A model generated the notes under the pieces. That model did not search any database, was not told where the DNA came from, and was given only the letters and a program-made list of their open reading frames with translations. A program made the position numbers and the translations under genes. From NCBI RefSeq assembly GCF_900292075.1, contig NZ_OLMV01000003.1, positions 372,001-436,000 of the forward strand: 64,000 nt of DNA, written 5' to 3'. This document shows, piece after piece, positions 45,362 to 54,283 of this stretch (the stretch's first letter is position 1; every line of letters starts with the position of its first letter). The stretch is from Microbacterium timonense (GTDB taxonomy: Bacteria; Actinomycetota; Actinomycetes; Actinomycetales; Microbacteriaceae).

Positions 45362-47146
45362 TCAGACGGCGGGGGCGACGGCGGTGCGGAAGAGCTTGGC
45401 AAGCGCGGTGCGGGTCGAGACGCCCGTGCGCTCCTTGATGACGGCCATGTGCTTCTCGACGGTCCTCTCGCTGAGCCCGAGCGCCGCGGCGATCTCGGCG
45501 TTGCCGGCACCCGCGGCCACGAGAGCGGCGACCTGACCCTGCCGCAGCGTCAAACGCACCGTTTCCCCGGTCGTGGGAGCGCGGACGTCGACCGGAAGCA
45601 CAACGGTCGTCAACTCCTCGCGCCGCGCCAGGCCGAGTCTCTTGAGCGCCTCCGATACGTACCCCTCGACGGTGCGGATGCCGAGGAAGAGCTCGCGCGA
45701 GATCTCACGGTTCGTGAAACCCGCGGCGGCAAGGGTGGCCACCTCGAGCTGACGAGTCGAGAGCACGGCGCCGGCAGCATCCCGATCAGGGCGGAAGAGC
45801 TGCACGGCGCGCACACGGAAGGCCGAGGCCTGCGACTGCGCGGCGAACTCGTCGAGGGCGGCCAGCTCGCGATACGCCGACGTGCGGTGGCCCCGCTCGA
45901 CCGCCCTGGCCAGCGATACCCACCGCGTCCGCAGGATCTCGGAGTCGATGCTGCCGGGGATCTCCGGCGTCTCGGCGGCGGGCTCCGGGGACCCCGGCCC
46001 CCACCGCGTGCGCATGCGCTGCAAGGTCGCGCGCTGCCACGGCGAGGGCATCATGTGCTCGACGATCCGCAGCATCCGCTCACAGACGTCCAGCTCGCCA
46101 TCGGCAAGCGCCGCCTCGAAGATGACCTCGACCAGCCAGCACCGGTTGCTGCTGCCGACCTGCAGCTCGTCGATGTCGCCCTCCGACAGCGCGATGCGAC
46201 GGGCGGCCTCGAGGTCGCCGTGGCCCGCCAGCATGAGAGCGAGCGACGCGATGACGCCGTGACCGAGTGACCGGCGGCCGTCACGCCAGGTACCCGAGAG
46301 CAGTTCCCGCTCCAGCAGATCCACATCGCGCGGCGGAGCGATGTCGGTCATGACCGACAGCACGTACTGCGTGCCCCGCACGGTCATCCACCACCCCAGA
46401 TTGGGCGCGGTCGCGAAGCCTTCGGCGGCACGCTGCAGCGGATCCGTCGCCTCGGCGACCTGCGCCGCGGCGGTCAGCGATACTCCGAGCAGATAGTCCG
46501 CGAACGGCACGAGGGCGTGGATGCCGGTGCGATCGGCGAGGTCGCTGACCAGGCGTGCGTCCGCCAGCGACTCGTCCTGCATCGAGTGCGTCAGCACGAG
46601 AAGCGGCACCAGCACGACAAGATCGAGTCCGTCGAGCACGGTGTCGGCGTCCGCGTCGGCGAACGCGCGAAGGAAGCCCTCGCGCACCTCGTGCACCCGC
46701 GCGACCTGGCGCTCCCAATCGGCCTCCGTCGGTGCCGAACGCCAGCCGCCGGCCGGTTCGACGCCGTCCTCCATGAGAACCGCATACGAGATGGCCAGCT
46801 TGATCCGCAGCGCCGTCAGGTCGTCGCCGGTCGGCCAGTCCAGCGCCGCCCAGTCGACCTCCTCGAGGCGCGGTTCGAACGCGGCCCCGGCCAGCTGCTG
46901 GCCGCGAGCCTCTCGTCGCACGTCCTCGTCCGTCGTCGCCGCCAGCGCGGTTGCGAGCCGTTCGTGGGCGCGCCGTTCATAGCCCGCGAGCTGTTCGTAG
47001 CGGGCAAGGCGGATGCGGTCGCGAGGATCGGCCGACGCCGCGAGCTCGTCCCCGAACGGACCGTCCGCGAGGTCCCACAGCGTGGCACCCGTCTGCCGCG
47101 CTGCCATCGGCGCGCGCGGCGGTGCGGCGTTGGATGCGTGCGTCAC
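45362..47146 (-). CDS. LuxR-family regulator with two tandem C-terminal HTH domains
   Basis: 594 residues. A long helical N-terminal region (about 30-450), with no ATP-binding motif, looks like a TPR/MalT-type sensor repeat domain. The C-terminus has two complete LuxR-type HTH domains: the first near 460-515 (LSTRQLEVATLAAAGFTNREISRELFLGIRTVEGYV), the second near 530-590 (LTLRQGQVAALVAAGAGNAEIAAALGLSERTVEKHM). Most LuxR proteins have a single HTH. It is divergent from the secreted protein gene at 47265, its probable target. The whole two-gene module is bracketed by family C palindromes. Confidence 0.85.
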   Translation of the reverse strand: MTHASNAAPPRAPMAARQTGATLWDLADGPFGDELAASADPRDRIRLARYEQLAGYERRAHERLATALAATTDEDVRREARGQQLAGAAFEPRLEEVDWAALDWPTGDDLTALRIKLAISYAVLMEDGVEPAGGWRSAPTEADWERQVARVHEVREGFLRAFADADADTVLDGLDLVVLVPLLVLTHSMQDESLADARLVSDLADRTGIHALVPFADYLLGVSLTAAAQVAEATDPLQRAAEGFATAPNLGWWMTVRGTQYVLSVMTDIAPPRDVDLLERELLSGTWRDGRRSLGHGVIASLALMLAGHGDLEAARRIALSEGDIDELQVGSSNRCWLVEVIFEAALADGELDVCERMLRIVEHMMPSPWQRATLQRMRTRWGPGSPEPAAETPEIPGSIDSEILRTRWVSLARAVERGHRTSAYRELAALDEFAAQSQASAFRVRAVQLFRPDRDAAGAVLSTRQLEVATLAAAGFTNREISRELFLGIRTVEGYVSEALKRLGLARREELTTVVLPVDVRAPTTGETVRLTLRQGQVAALVAAGAGNAEIAAALGLSERTVEKHMAVIKERTGVSTRTALAKLFRTAVAPAV

Positions 47147-47264
47147 GACTCTCCCTCGGTGACCCTCTTGTCGGCATCAGCGTAGGAGAAGGCTGCGCCA
47201 CGCGACCAGGAATCCGTAGGAACCCCCATACCGGCCGGCCCGCGGCATCCGTACCTTCGAGCGG

Positions 47265-49628
47265 GTGACTTCGACGACTCCTGCCCGCAAGACAGCTGCC
47301 GCCCTCGCCGCCGGAGGGGTGCTGGTGGTCGCTCTGTGTGCCGCGCCGCCCGCCTCGGCCGCCGGATTGACCTGTGACTGGACCGGGGCCGGGGGTGACG
47401 GCCTGTGGTCCAACGCCGCCAACTGGGCGAACTGCGCCGATGCGGCGCCCGGCGACGCCGACCTGCTGCGCTTCGGGGCCGACGCGGTCCCGACCGCCAC
47501 GACGAACGACCTGGACGGCGTGTCGTTCGCCGGAGTCGAGTTCGGCGTCGGAGGCTACTCGGTCAGTGGCGCCCAGCTGCGCACGGAAGGGCTGGTCGTG
47601 CACGGGCCGACCACGCTCCAGGTGAACGTGCTCCTTCCGGTCGCTGCGGGTGAAACCGTCCACGACATCGCCGCACCGCTGACCGTCCCGATCCCGTGGT
47701 CGATCGAGTTCGACCAGGAGCTGGCGACCGTGGCCACGTTGCAGCTCTCGGGCGGCGCGACGCTCGACGCGCGGCTCACCGGCTCGGGCGAGCAGCTGCG
47801 GATCGTCGGCGACGGCGTGCTCGAGGCGCGCGGGCTCTTCTATCCGGGCGCTCTCGATCTCGCCGGGGCGGCGCGCGTGCGCTGCGGCGGTGTGGAGTGC
47901 GGCGGTCCGGCCGGTGAGGTGACGATCACGGATGCCGCCGGCCTGGAGTTCACCGCCGACACCGAGTTCGCGCGGGCCGTCGTCGTCGGGCCGGGCTCGG
48001 GCTACTCCCTCGACGCGGCAGGACACGCGGTGGACCTTCAGGCCCCGGTCCAGCTCGCAGGACCTGCCGCTGTGCGGGGTGGCGCGGATGCCACCCCGCT
48101 GCTCTTCAGCGGTGGCGTGGCGATCGATGACCACGAGCTCACGATCCACGGCGCGGCGGCCGTGCCGCTGTTCGCCCAGCTCTCGAGCTTCTTGGACGGC
48201 AGCCTGCGCGTGGGTTCCGACGGCATCCCGGGCAGCATCCTGATCGAGGAAGAACAGCTCAACCACAACGGCCGGACGATCGCGTCGGGCACCGGGTCGG
48301 CGATCATCGCCGACGACGCCTTCGCCCTGGGGCCCAACCCCGCGCCCGGCGGCACCCTCGTCGAGGAGGGAGCGACGCTCGGCACCAATTCGGTCATCAC
48401 GATCGCCGAAGACATCGAGCTCGTGGGGGCGTCGGCCGTCGCCACCTTGGCATCCGGGGCATCCCTCACCCTGACCCACGCCGAGTTCAGCGGTGGCGTC
48501 GCCATCCAGACTCGCGCCGCCGCCTCGAGCTTCGTCGTCCAGGACCTCACGGGGCTCGATGACAGCACGGTCACGCTCTCCAGTGCGGGCGCCGATGCCC
48601 CGATCATCTTCGACGAGGACGGATCGAGTGCGTACACCGGGACGACCGTCGCTCTCTCCGGCGCCGTCCAGCTGAATCGTGACCTCGCCATCCCGGGTGA
48701 CTTCCGCATCGTCGATGCCGCCGTCACGACCGCGAAGACCGCGCCCGACGACCTGCACGACCAGATCGCCGACACGTCCGCGGTCACTCTCGAGGGGGAC
48801 GCGGGCCTGCTGGTCATCAACGACAACGAGCGCATCGGGTCGCTCGCCGGGCCCACGGGGCGGGTGCACATCGTCGACGTCGACTCCGGGCTGACGATCG
48901 CGGGCTCCGCGACCACGGTGTACGACGGCGACCTGCTCGGCGACGGGCAGCTCTACCACGAGGGATCCGGCACCTTGCAGCTCGGCGGCACGTGGACGCA
49001 GTCCGCCGTGGACTCGCGACTGGCCGTGGAAGCGGGCACCGTGATCGCGAACGGCTGGATGCCGTTCACCGAGACGACGGTGTTCGGCACGCTCGGCGGC
49101 ACAGGCACGCTCGGCGCGATCATCATCGACGGCGGGACGATCTCGCCCGGCACCTCACCCGGGTGCCTCGCGAGCGAGGGCAGCGTCTCCGGAAGCGGCA
49201 CCTTCGTGATCGAGATCGGCGGGCCCGACCCCTGCTCGGCATCGGATCGGCTCGCGGCGCTCAGCCAGGACCTCGGCGACGTGCAGTGGTCGGTGTCGCT
49301 GACCGGCGGCTTCCAGCCCGCGGTGGGCGACGAGTTCGTCGTGCTCACCACGACGGGCGGCGGCGATCCGCTCCCCACGACGCAGACGACCGCCAACGGC
49401 ACGACCTTCGACGTCGTGTGGGACGGCAACGATGTGATCCTCCGCGTGGTGTCGGTTCCCGGTCAGGACGCGCCGGTCACCCCGCCCACCGGTGGTGGCG
49501 GAACCGGAAGCGGTGTGCTGGCTTCGTCGGGATCCGACTCCGGCTGGCTCTTCGGATCCGCGCTGGCCGCGGCATCCGTCATCGCCGCCGGTGCACTCCT
49601 GGCCCTGAGGTCGCGCCGCCGGGCCTGA
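47265..49628 (+). CDS. Secreted beta-helical surface protein with LAxTG-like sorting signal
   Basis: 787 residues. Signal peptide about 1-33 (GGVLVVALCAAPPASAA). The mature part starts CDWTGAGGDGLWSNAANW, a motif seen in autotransporter-type beta-helix passengers, and continues as a Gly/Ser/Thr/Asp-rich repetitive beta-helix. GGTGTLGAIIIDGGTISPG near 605-625 matches the PATR-like passenger signature. It lacks an outer-membrane barrel, as expected in a monoderm. The C-terminus is a Gly/Pro linker, LASSG (752-756), a membrane span and RSRRRA: a sortase-anchoring signal. GTG start 47265. Likely an adhesin or matrix protein, controlled by the divergent LuxR gene. Confidence 0.8.
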   Translation: MTSTTPARKTAAALAAGGVLVVALCAAPPASAAGLTCDWTGAGGDGLWSNAANWANCADAAPGDADLLRFGADAVPTATTNDLDGVSFAGVEFGVGGYSVSGAQLRTEGLVVHGPTTLQVNVLLPVAAGETVHDIAAPLTVPIPWSIEFDQELATVATLQLSGGATLDARLTGSGEQLRIVGDGVLEARGLFYPGALDLAGAARVRCGGVECGGPAGEVTITDAAGLEFTADTEFARAVVVGPGSGYSLDAAGHAVDLQAPVQLAGPAAVRGGADATPLLFSGGVAIDDHELTIHGAAAVPLFAQLSSFLDGSLRVGSDGIPGSILIEEEQLNHNGRTIASGTGSAIIADDAFALGPNPAPGGTLVEEGATLGTNSVITIAEDIELVGASAVATLASGASLTLTHAEFSGGVAIQTRAAASSFVVQDLTGLDDSTVTLSSAGADAPIIFDEDGSSAYTGTTVALSGAVQLNRDLAIPGDFRIVDAAVTTAKTAPDDLHDQIADTSAVTLEGDAGLLVINDNERIGSLAGPTGRVHIVDVDSGLTIAGSATTVYDGDLLGDGQLYHEGSGTLQLGGTWTQSAVDSRLAVEAGTVIANGWMPFTETTVFGTLGGTGTLGAIIIDGGTISPGTSPGCLASEGSVSGSGTFVIEIGGPDPCSASDRLAALSQDLGDVQWSVSLTGGFQPAVGDEFVVLTTTGGGDPLPTTQTTANGTTFDVVWDGNDVILRVVSVPGQDAPVTPPTGGGGTGSGVLASSGSDSGWLFGSALAAASVIAAGALLALRSRRRA

Positions 49629-49691
49629 CGAACAGCCGCCGACCCGTCGGGCCCTCGCGCCCGCTGCCGCTGTCCCGCTCTGCCCCGTCGC

Positions 49692-49764
49692 CCGCGAGAC
49701 TCCACTGGAGCGCCGAGACTCCGGTTGCAGGCCGAAGTCTCGGCGCCCAGTTGGAGTCTCGCGG
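49692..49764. repeat. Family C palindrome, copy 3
   Basis: 73-nt hairpin beginning CCGCGAGACTCCACTGGAGC and ending TTGGAGTCTCGCGG, same two-stem layout as copies 1 and 2 with compensatory changes between its arms. It begins 63 bp after the surface-protein stop. The 426-bp gap 49629-50054 holds copies 3-5 and no gene. Confidence 0.9.
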
Positions 49765-49855
49765 GCAACGGGCCGCGCGCAGCGGGCCGCGGGCAAGGCG
49801 CGGGCACGTCGGGCAAGGGCGGGGCCGGGCACGTCAGGCCGTCGGAGCCTCAAGC

Positions 49856-49928
49856 CCGCGAAACTTCAGTGGAGCGCCGAGACTCCGGTTTCAGGCCGAA
49901 GTCTCGGCGCCCGGTTGAAGTCTCGCGG
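49856..49928. repeat. Family C palindrome, copy 4
   Basis: 73-nt hairpin, CCGCGAAACTTCAGTGGAGC ... CGGTTGAAGTCTCGCGG. The spacer between copies 3 and 4 is rich in GGGC/GGGCA runs. Confidence 0.9.
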
Positions 49929-49981
49929 GCAGCGGGCCGCGGGCAAGGCGCGGGCACGTGGGGCAGCGGGCCGCGCGCAGG

Positions 49982-50003
49982 GCCCGGTTGAAGTCTCGCG
50001 GGC
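49982..50003. repeat. Family C palindrome, copy 5 (right half only)
   Basis: Only CCCGGTTGAAGTCTCGCGGG remains, directly after a GC-rich stretch; it looks like a truncated copy. Confidence 0.75.
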
Positions 50004-50054
50004 AGGAACGCGGGGGTGCGGGTGGTCGCCGCCTCGGGAGAGGGAAGCGGATGC

Positions 50055-50750
50055 CTAGAACAGGCGCGGAGCGCCGGACTCGATGCCCTTCATGCCCTCG
50101 TAGTCGAGGGTGACGCAGCGGATGCCGCGGTCCGCGGCGAGCACCTTGGCCTGGGGCTTGATCTCCTGGGCCGCGAACACACCGGTGACCGGGGCCAGAT
50201 GCGGGTCGCGGCCGAGCAGCTCCAGGTAGCGCGTGAGCTGCTCGACGCCGTCGATGTCGCCGCGGCGCTTCACCTCGACCGCGATCGTGCCGCCGGCGGG
50301 ATCGCGCAGCAACAGGTCCACCGGGCCGATCGCGGTCGGGTACTCGCGCCGCACGAGCGTGAGCCCGTCGCCGATGACGTCGACCTGTTCGGCGAGCAGG
50401 CGCTGGAGGTCGGCCTCCACGCCGTCCTTCTGCAGGCCGGGGTCGATGCCGAGCTCGTGCGACGAGTCGTGCAGCACCTCGTAGATGCGCACGAGCAGAG
50501 AGTCGCCCGACTTCGCGTGCGTCACGCGCCAGTGCTCGAGCACTCCCGCCGCGGCGGATTCGGCATCCGGGATCTCGACGTCCAGCCGGCACGGCGGGCT
50601 CATCCAGTTGAGCGGCTTGTACGAACCGCCGTCCGAGTGCACCAGCAGCGAGCCGTCACCCTTGTGTACGAGCAGACGCGTCGCGAGCGGCAGATGGGCG
50701 TTGAGCCGCCCGGTGTAGTCCACGGAGCAACGGGCGATGACGAGACGCAC
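50055..50750 (-). CDS. nucS: Endonuclease NucS (EndoMS), mismatch repair
   Basis: 231 residues. N-terminal DNA-binding/dimer domain ([39 protein letters not shown]), C-terminal RecB-like nuclease domain with GPVDLLLRD and [22 protein letters not shown] carrying the D and ExK residues. The end GAPRLF is the conserved tail implicated in contact with the beta clamp. NucS performs mismatch-specific cleavage in actinobacteria, which lack MutS/MutL. GTG start with TAGGCT 6 nt upstream (50757-50762 on the minus strand), likely leaderless. Confidence 0.95.
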   Translation of the reverse strand: MRLVIARCSVDYTGRLNAHLPLATRLLVHKGDGSLLVHSDGGSYKPLNWMSPPCRLDVEIPDAESAAAGVLEHWRVTHAKSGDSLLVRIYEVLHDSSHELGIDPGLQKDGVEADLQRLLAEQVDVIGDGLTLVRREYPTAIGPVDLLLRDPAGGTIAVEVKRRGDIDGVEQLTRYLELLGRDPHLAPVTGVFAAQEIKPQAKVLAADRGIRCVTLDYEGMKGIESGAPRLF

Positions 50751-50961
50751 CCGAAGAGCCTAACCGCCGTCCTGTGCGGCACGGCGCCGGTGCGAGCCCG
50801 GGCCCGTCGGCTACCGTATTCCTGCACGGTTCACGTGCGGCACCGGCCGGCGCTCGCCGTCCGGCTGCTGCTCGCCCAGCCCTGCACCCGCCGCTCGTGC
50901 GGCACCCGCCGTCGGCTCGGGTCCAGCCAGCCCGAAGCGCCGCCCCCCGGAGGAAGAACCG

Positions 50962-52575
50962 ATGAACGCACGCCTGCCCGAAGCGACCGTCCACATCCTG
51001 TCCAGCACCATGGCAGAGGTCCACGTCGGCACCGATGTGGAAGAGGTCATCGCCCCCGACAGCAGGGCGCTGCGGGACCGCGTCGTCGAGGAGATCCGGC
51101 TGCTGGCCGCCTCGGCCGGAGAGCCTGCACGGGCGACGCTGGTCGAGGGGTCGTCGCGCTGGCCGCTCATCGTCCACCCCGACGGCACCTACGCCGAGTC
51201 GCTGGATGCCGTCACCCCTGATCCCGCGCCCGCTTCGGCCGCGCCGCAGTCAGGCCCGACGGCCACGGTGGCGACCGAACCGCGCCTCGCCGAGACCCCC
51301 GTCGCGACGCCGATAGCCCCGGCGCCGACGGTCGGCGCTCCCGCAGAGCCGGTGCCGGCGACGATCGCGCCCGCCCAGGTCGCCTCCAGCGCGACGACGA
51401 CGGATGCCGCGGCTTCCGCGGTGTCGGCGCCGTTCGAGGCCCGCACCCCCACGACCCTGCCCGTGCCCGCGGCCCAGACGACCTCCCCGCCCGCCGCGGC
51501 GCCCAGCTTCGCCCCGGCGCCCGGCTTCGCCGAGCCGGCAGCCTCGGCATCCGCGCCGGCTCCCACGGCAGCACCGACGACGGCCGCGCCCGCCGCATCC
51601 CGTTCGGCCGCTCCGGCGGTCGCCGAGTCGCGCGCGCAGTCGAAGCCGACCGTGCAGGACCTTCTCGACTCCCGCAGCGGCAGCGGCCGTCCTCGCGCGA
51701 CGATCGGGTGGCAGGGCGCCGTGCGCCGGGCCACCGGCGGGCTCATTTCGCCGGCGCCGGGTCGTGTCGAGCGCTCGCGGCTGGATCGCGAGAAGCGCGT
51801 GCAGCGTCGCCTGGACGCGCCTCGCACCATCGTGGTGCTCAACCCCAAGGGCGGCGCGCACAAGACCACCAGCACGCTGCTGCTGGCGGCGACGTTCGGC
51901 ACGCTCCGCGGTGGCGCGACGCTCGCATGGGACAACAACGAGACCCGCGGCACCCTCGGCTGGCGGGCGCAGAACGCCCCGCATCACCGCACCGCGGTCG
52001 ACCTCCTCGAAGACCTCGACCGCTTCACGGGCGCCGACGCCTCGAGCCTGGCAGCCCTCGACACCTACGTGCGCACGCAGGTCGACGCCCGCTTCGACGT
52101 GCTGGCCTCGGATGAGGATGCCGCGGCCTCGTCGACGATCGACTCCGCCGCGTTCGACCGGCTGCACGCGCTCCTGCGCCGCTATTACCGCCTCATGATC
52201 GTCGACACGGGCAACAACATGCGCGCGTCCAACTGGGTGGCGGCTGTGGCGGCCGCCGATCAGCTCGTGATCGTCTCCACGGTTCGCGAAGACACGGCCG
52301 CCAGCGCGGCGTGGCTGCTGGACGGGCTTCGCGAGAAGGGCTTCGGCGCCAAGATCGACGAGGCCGTGACGGTGCTCACCGCGCCCTCGTCCCGGCCCGA
52401 CCGCCGCCTCGAGACGCGGCTGTCGCGCCACTTCGAGCAGGTGACCTCGGCGGTCGTCAACGCGCCGTTCGACCCGTCGCTGGTCGACGGCGGGCCGATC
52501 GACTTCGACGCGCTGTCGCCCGAGACCCGCGACGCCTGGCTGACGGTCGCCGCCACGGTTGCCGATCGCCTCTGA
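50962..52575 (+). CDS. ParA/MinD-like ATPase with Pro/Ala-rich linker
   Basis: 537 residues. A small N-terminal domain (1-85), an Ala/Pro/Thr-rich disordered linker (about 86-235), then a ParA/MinD-type NTPase domain. The P-loop reads NPKGGAHKTTS at 294-304, with His300 where ParA proteins have Gly before the catalytic Lys (KGGxGKTT). The later IVDTGNNMRASNW has the switch-II/Walker B-like Asp. Proteins of this layout accompany type VII secretion or polar growth genes in actinobacteria, but no partner is visible here. ATG at 50962, preceded by GGAGGAAG. Confidence 0.82.
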   Translation: MNARLPEATVHILSSTMAEVHVGTDVEEVIAPDSRALRDRVVEEIRLLAASAGEPARATLVEGSSRWPLIVHPDGTYAESLDAVTPDPAPASAAPQSGPTATVATEPRLAETPVATPIAPAPTVGAPAEPVPATIAPAQVASSATTTDAAASAVSAPFEARTPTTLPVPAAQTTSPPAAAPSFAPAPGFAEPAASASAPAPTAAPTTAAPAASRSAAPAVAESRAQSKPTVQDLLDSRSGSGRPRATIGWQGAVRRATGGLISPAPGRVERSRLDREKRVQRRLDAPRTIVVLNPKGGAHKTTSTLLLAATFGTLRGGATLAWDNNETRGTLGWRAQNAPHHRTAVDLLEDLDRFTGADASSLAALDTYVRTQVDARFDVLASDEDAAASSTIDSAAFDRLHALLRRYYRLMIVDTGNNMRASNWVAAVAAADQLVIVSTVREDTAASAAWLLDGLREKGFGAKIDEAVTVLTAPSSRPDRRLETRLSRHFEQVTSAVVNAPFDPSLVDGGPIDFDALSPETRDAWLTVAATVADRL

Positions 52576-52985
52576 GACGCCCGCCGGCCGTCGGCGCATC
52601 GCCCAGCCCTCCGATCTCTGGGGAATTCCTCCACCCCTGCTCGAGCGCTTCAGTAAGCGCCGAGGCCGATGAGTCGCGCTGCCGGCCTCGTATCGACGGC
52701 CGGGATCAGGTCGGCGGGTGATGCGGTGGGTGATCTTTGGCGGCGATCGCGTCGGACGTGCTACAACTTTGATCAGACGTCTTGACGCAGCACCCGACGC
52801 GGTTGTCGGGAGCATGTGCCACACCAGCGTCGACGCGGCACCCCAGGCCGCGGACCGACCGGACCGCGAGGCGAGTCCGGCGCAGCCCCGTCGGACCCCA
52901 GCCGGCGGGGCTTCATCTTTCGGTGCAGACGGGCGTCCGGCGCTCCCACGCGGCGGACTCGCGGTCGCGGACCCCGATCGCGGAC
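52576..52985. other. Intergenic region, no gene seen
   Basis: 410 bp between the ParA-like gene and the leftward DUF7882 gene. No open frame with a family resemblance, no hairpin terminator with U-tract and no RNA gene was recognised. The segment near 52755-52785 (TGCTACAACTTTGATCAGAC) is locally AT-rich and could hold a promoter. Confidence 0.45.
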
Positions 52986-53297
52986 TTACGAAGCGATGGC
53001 TTCGTCCGCGGGCTGCGGCACGATCACGATGCCGCCGGTGGAGTGCGCCGACTGCGCCATGCTCTCGATCCAGCGACGATCGAGCACCGTCGGCTCCGGG
53101 TCGTCGAACTGGAATCGCAGCGGGATGGACGGGTGCAGCCAGATCGTGCTGCGACCGACCGGCTCGCCGTCCGGGTGACGCCACGAGACGGTGAAGCTCT
53201 CGTGGCGACGCAGCTTCGTGGAGATGACGGCTTTGAGATGCGCGAGCGCGCGATCCTCGATGTGGATCGCCGCACCCGCGTAATAGATCGTGCCCAC
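52986..53297 (-). CDS. DUF7882-type small protein (Microbacteriaceae)
   Basis: 103 residues. Sequence pattern GTIYYAGAAIHIEDRALAHLKAVISTKLRRHESFTVSWRHPDGEPVGRSTIWLHPSIPLRFQFDD fits the small DUF7882 proteins widespread in Microbacteriaceae, often annotated loosely as ATP-dependent DNA ligase fragments. The function is unknown. GTG at 53297 was chosen because family members start with a Met-Gly-Thr segment (here GTG GGC ACG). It is divergent from the NmrA-like gene. Confidence 0.75.
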   Translation of the reverse strand: MGTIYYAGAAIHIEDRALAHLKAVISTKLRRHESFTVSWRHPDGEPVGRSTIWLHPSIPLRFQFDDPEPTVLDRRWIESMAQSAHSTGGIVIVPQPADEAIAS

Positions 53298-53363
53298 GCA
53301 GACACGATACGCCCGCATGCGACGCCCAAGGCCTGCACCATCCCTGCCGAACCGCTCAGAACC

Positions 53364-53388
53364 TCACATCTCGGCTCGGTGCGTCGTC
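53364..53388 (+). promoter_or_regulatory. ECF41-type promoter of the NmrA-like gene
   Basis: TCACA (53364-53368), 13 nt, CGTCGTC (53382-53388), 44 bp before the GTG. The same elements with the same spacing occur before the sigma gene (55875-55899) and the membrane gene (54822-54846). Confidence 0.8.
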
Positions 53389-53432
53389 ACTCCTTCGAGG
53401 ACGGACTCACCGCCTCGAAAGGAGCAATCGAC

Positions 53433-54170
53433 GTGAAGGTGCTAATCGCTGGTGGACGTGGGCGAGTCGGCTCGAGGGTAGCGGAGCTGCTGGAGTCCCG
53501 CGGGGTGGAGGTGGTGCCGGGCGGTCTGGCCGATGGGGTCGACTACATCGAGGGAACGCGAGTGCAGGAGGTCCTCAGCGGCGTCGACACCATCGTCAAC
53601 GTCCTCAACACCGGTCGTTTCGACGAGGAAGGAGCTGTCAGCTTCTTCGAGGGCACGACGCGGATGCTGACGGCGGAAGGAGAGCGCGCGGGTGTGCGAC
53701 ACCACGTCCTCCTCTCCATCGTCGGCGTGGGGGAGGGCGACGCATCCGAGATCGGCTACTACCTCGGAAAGGTCGCACAGGAGCGTGCCGTGAAGGCCGG
53801 CTCCCTTCCGTACACGATCGTGCGTTCGACCCAGTTCCACGGGTACATCCCCGTCCTGGCCGACCAGCACACCGTCGACGGCAAGGTCCTGGCGCCCAGG
53901 GATCTCATCCAGCCCGTCGAGCTCGATGAGCTCGTCGCGCTGTTGGCGGAGGTGACACTGAACGGAGGACCACTGGGCGAGATCGAGATCGCCGGGCCCG
54001 AGCGGTTCCGTATGGACGACCTGCTCCGGGCGACGCTGGCCGCATCCGGGGATCCGCGGGAGGTGGTCTCCGTCGACGGTGACAGTGCTGTGGACGCGAT
54101 GGTTCCTCATGGCGAGTACCGCGTCGGCAGCGTGCTCTACCCCATCCGCGGCATCCCCGTCGCCGGCTGA
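53433..54170 (+). CDS. NmrA/SDR-like NAD(P)-binding epimerase
   Basis: 245 residues. Rossmann glycine motif at the N-terminus (VLIAGGRGRVGSRVAELL), then HHVLLSIVGVGEGDASEIGYYLGKVAQE and YTIVRSTQFHGY, as in atypical SDR/NmrA-like proteins. ECF41 sigma factors are typically encoded beside a carboxymuconolactone decarboxylase, oxidoreductase or epimerase gene; this gene fits that role. GTG start at 53433 with AAAGGAG 8 nt upstream; promoter TCACA-N13-CGTCGTC at 53364-53388. Confidence 0.88.
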   Translation: MKVLIAGGRGRVGSRVAELLESRGVEVVPGGLADGVDYIEGTRVQEVLSGVDTIVNVLNTGRFDEEGAVSFFEGTTRMLTAEGERAGVRHHVLLSIVGVGEGDASEIGYYLGKVAQERAVKAGSLPYTIVRSTQFHGYIPVLADQHTVDGKVLAPRDLIQPVELDELVALLAEVTLNGGPLGEIEIAGPERFRMDDLLRATLAASGDPREVVSVDGDSAVDAMVPHGEYRVGSVLYPIRGIPVAG

Positions 54171-54283
54171 GCCATCGGGCCCGGCTCCAACCAGTGCCGC
54201 CGCGGTCCGTCCCCCGCCACGCACACCGCGGTGGGACGGGCCGACGGCTCCACACCTCCTGCCCCCGGCTCACGGCAGCCGGC

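Noticed and set aside
47265..49628. True autotransporter
   Set aside because: No C-terminal outer-membrane barrel; it ends in a sortase signal, and the organism is a monoderm actinobacterium.
45003..50003. CRISPR array
   Set aside because: Repeats are long imperfect palindromes at irregular spacing around protein genes, with no short uniform spacers and no cas genes.
52576..52985. A small gene in the gap
   Set aside because: Candidate frames are Arg/Pro-rich, with no ribosome site or family resemblance.
51250..53184. 644-residue minus-strand frame over the ParA-like gene
   Set aside because: Low-complexity antisense artefact; the plus-strand P-loop ATPase is clear.
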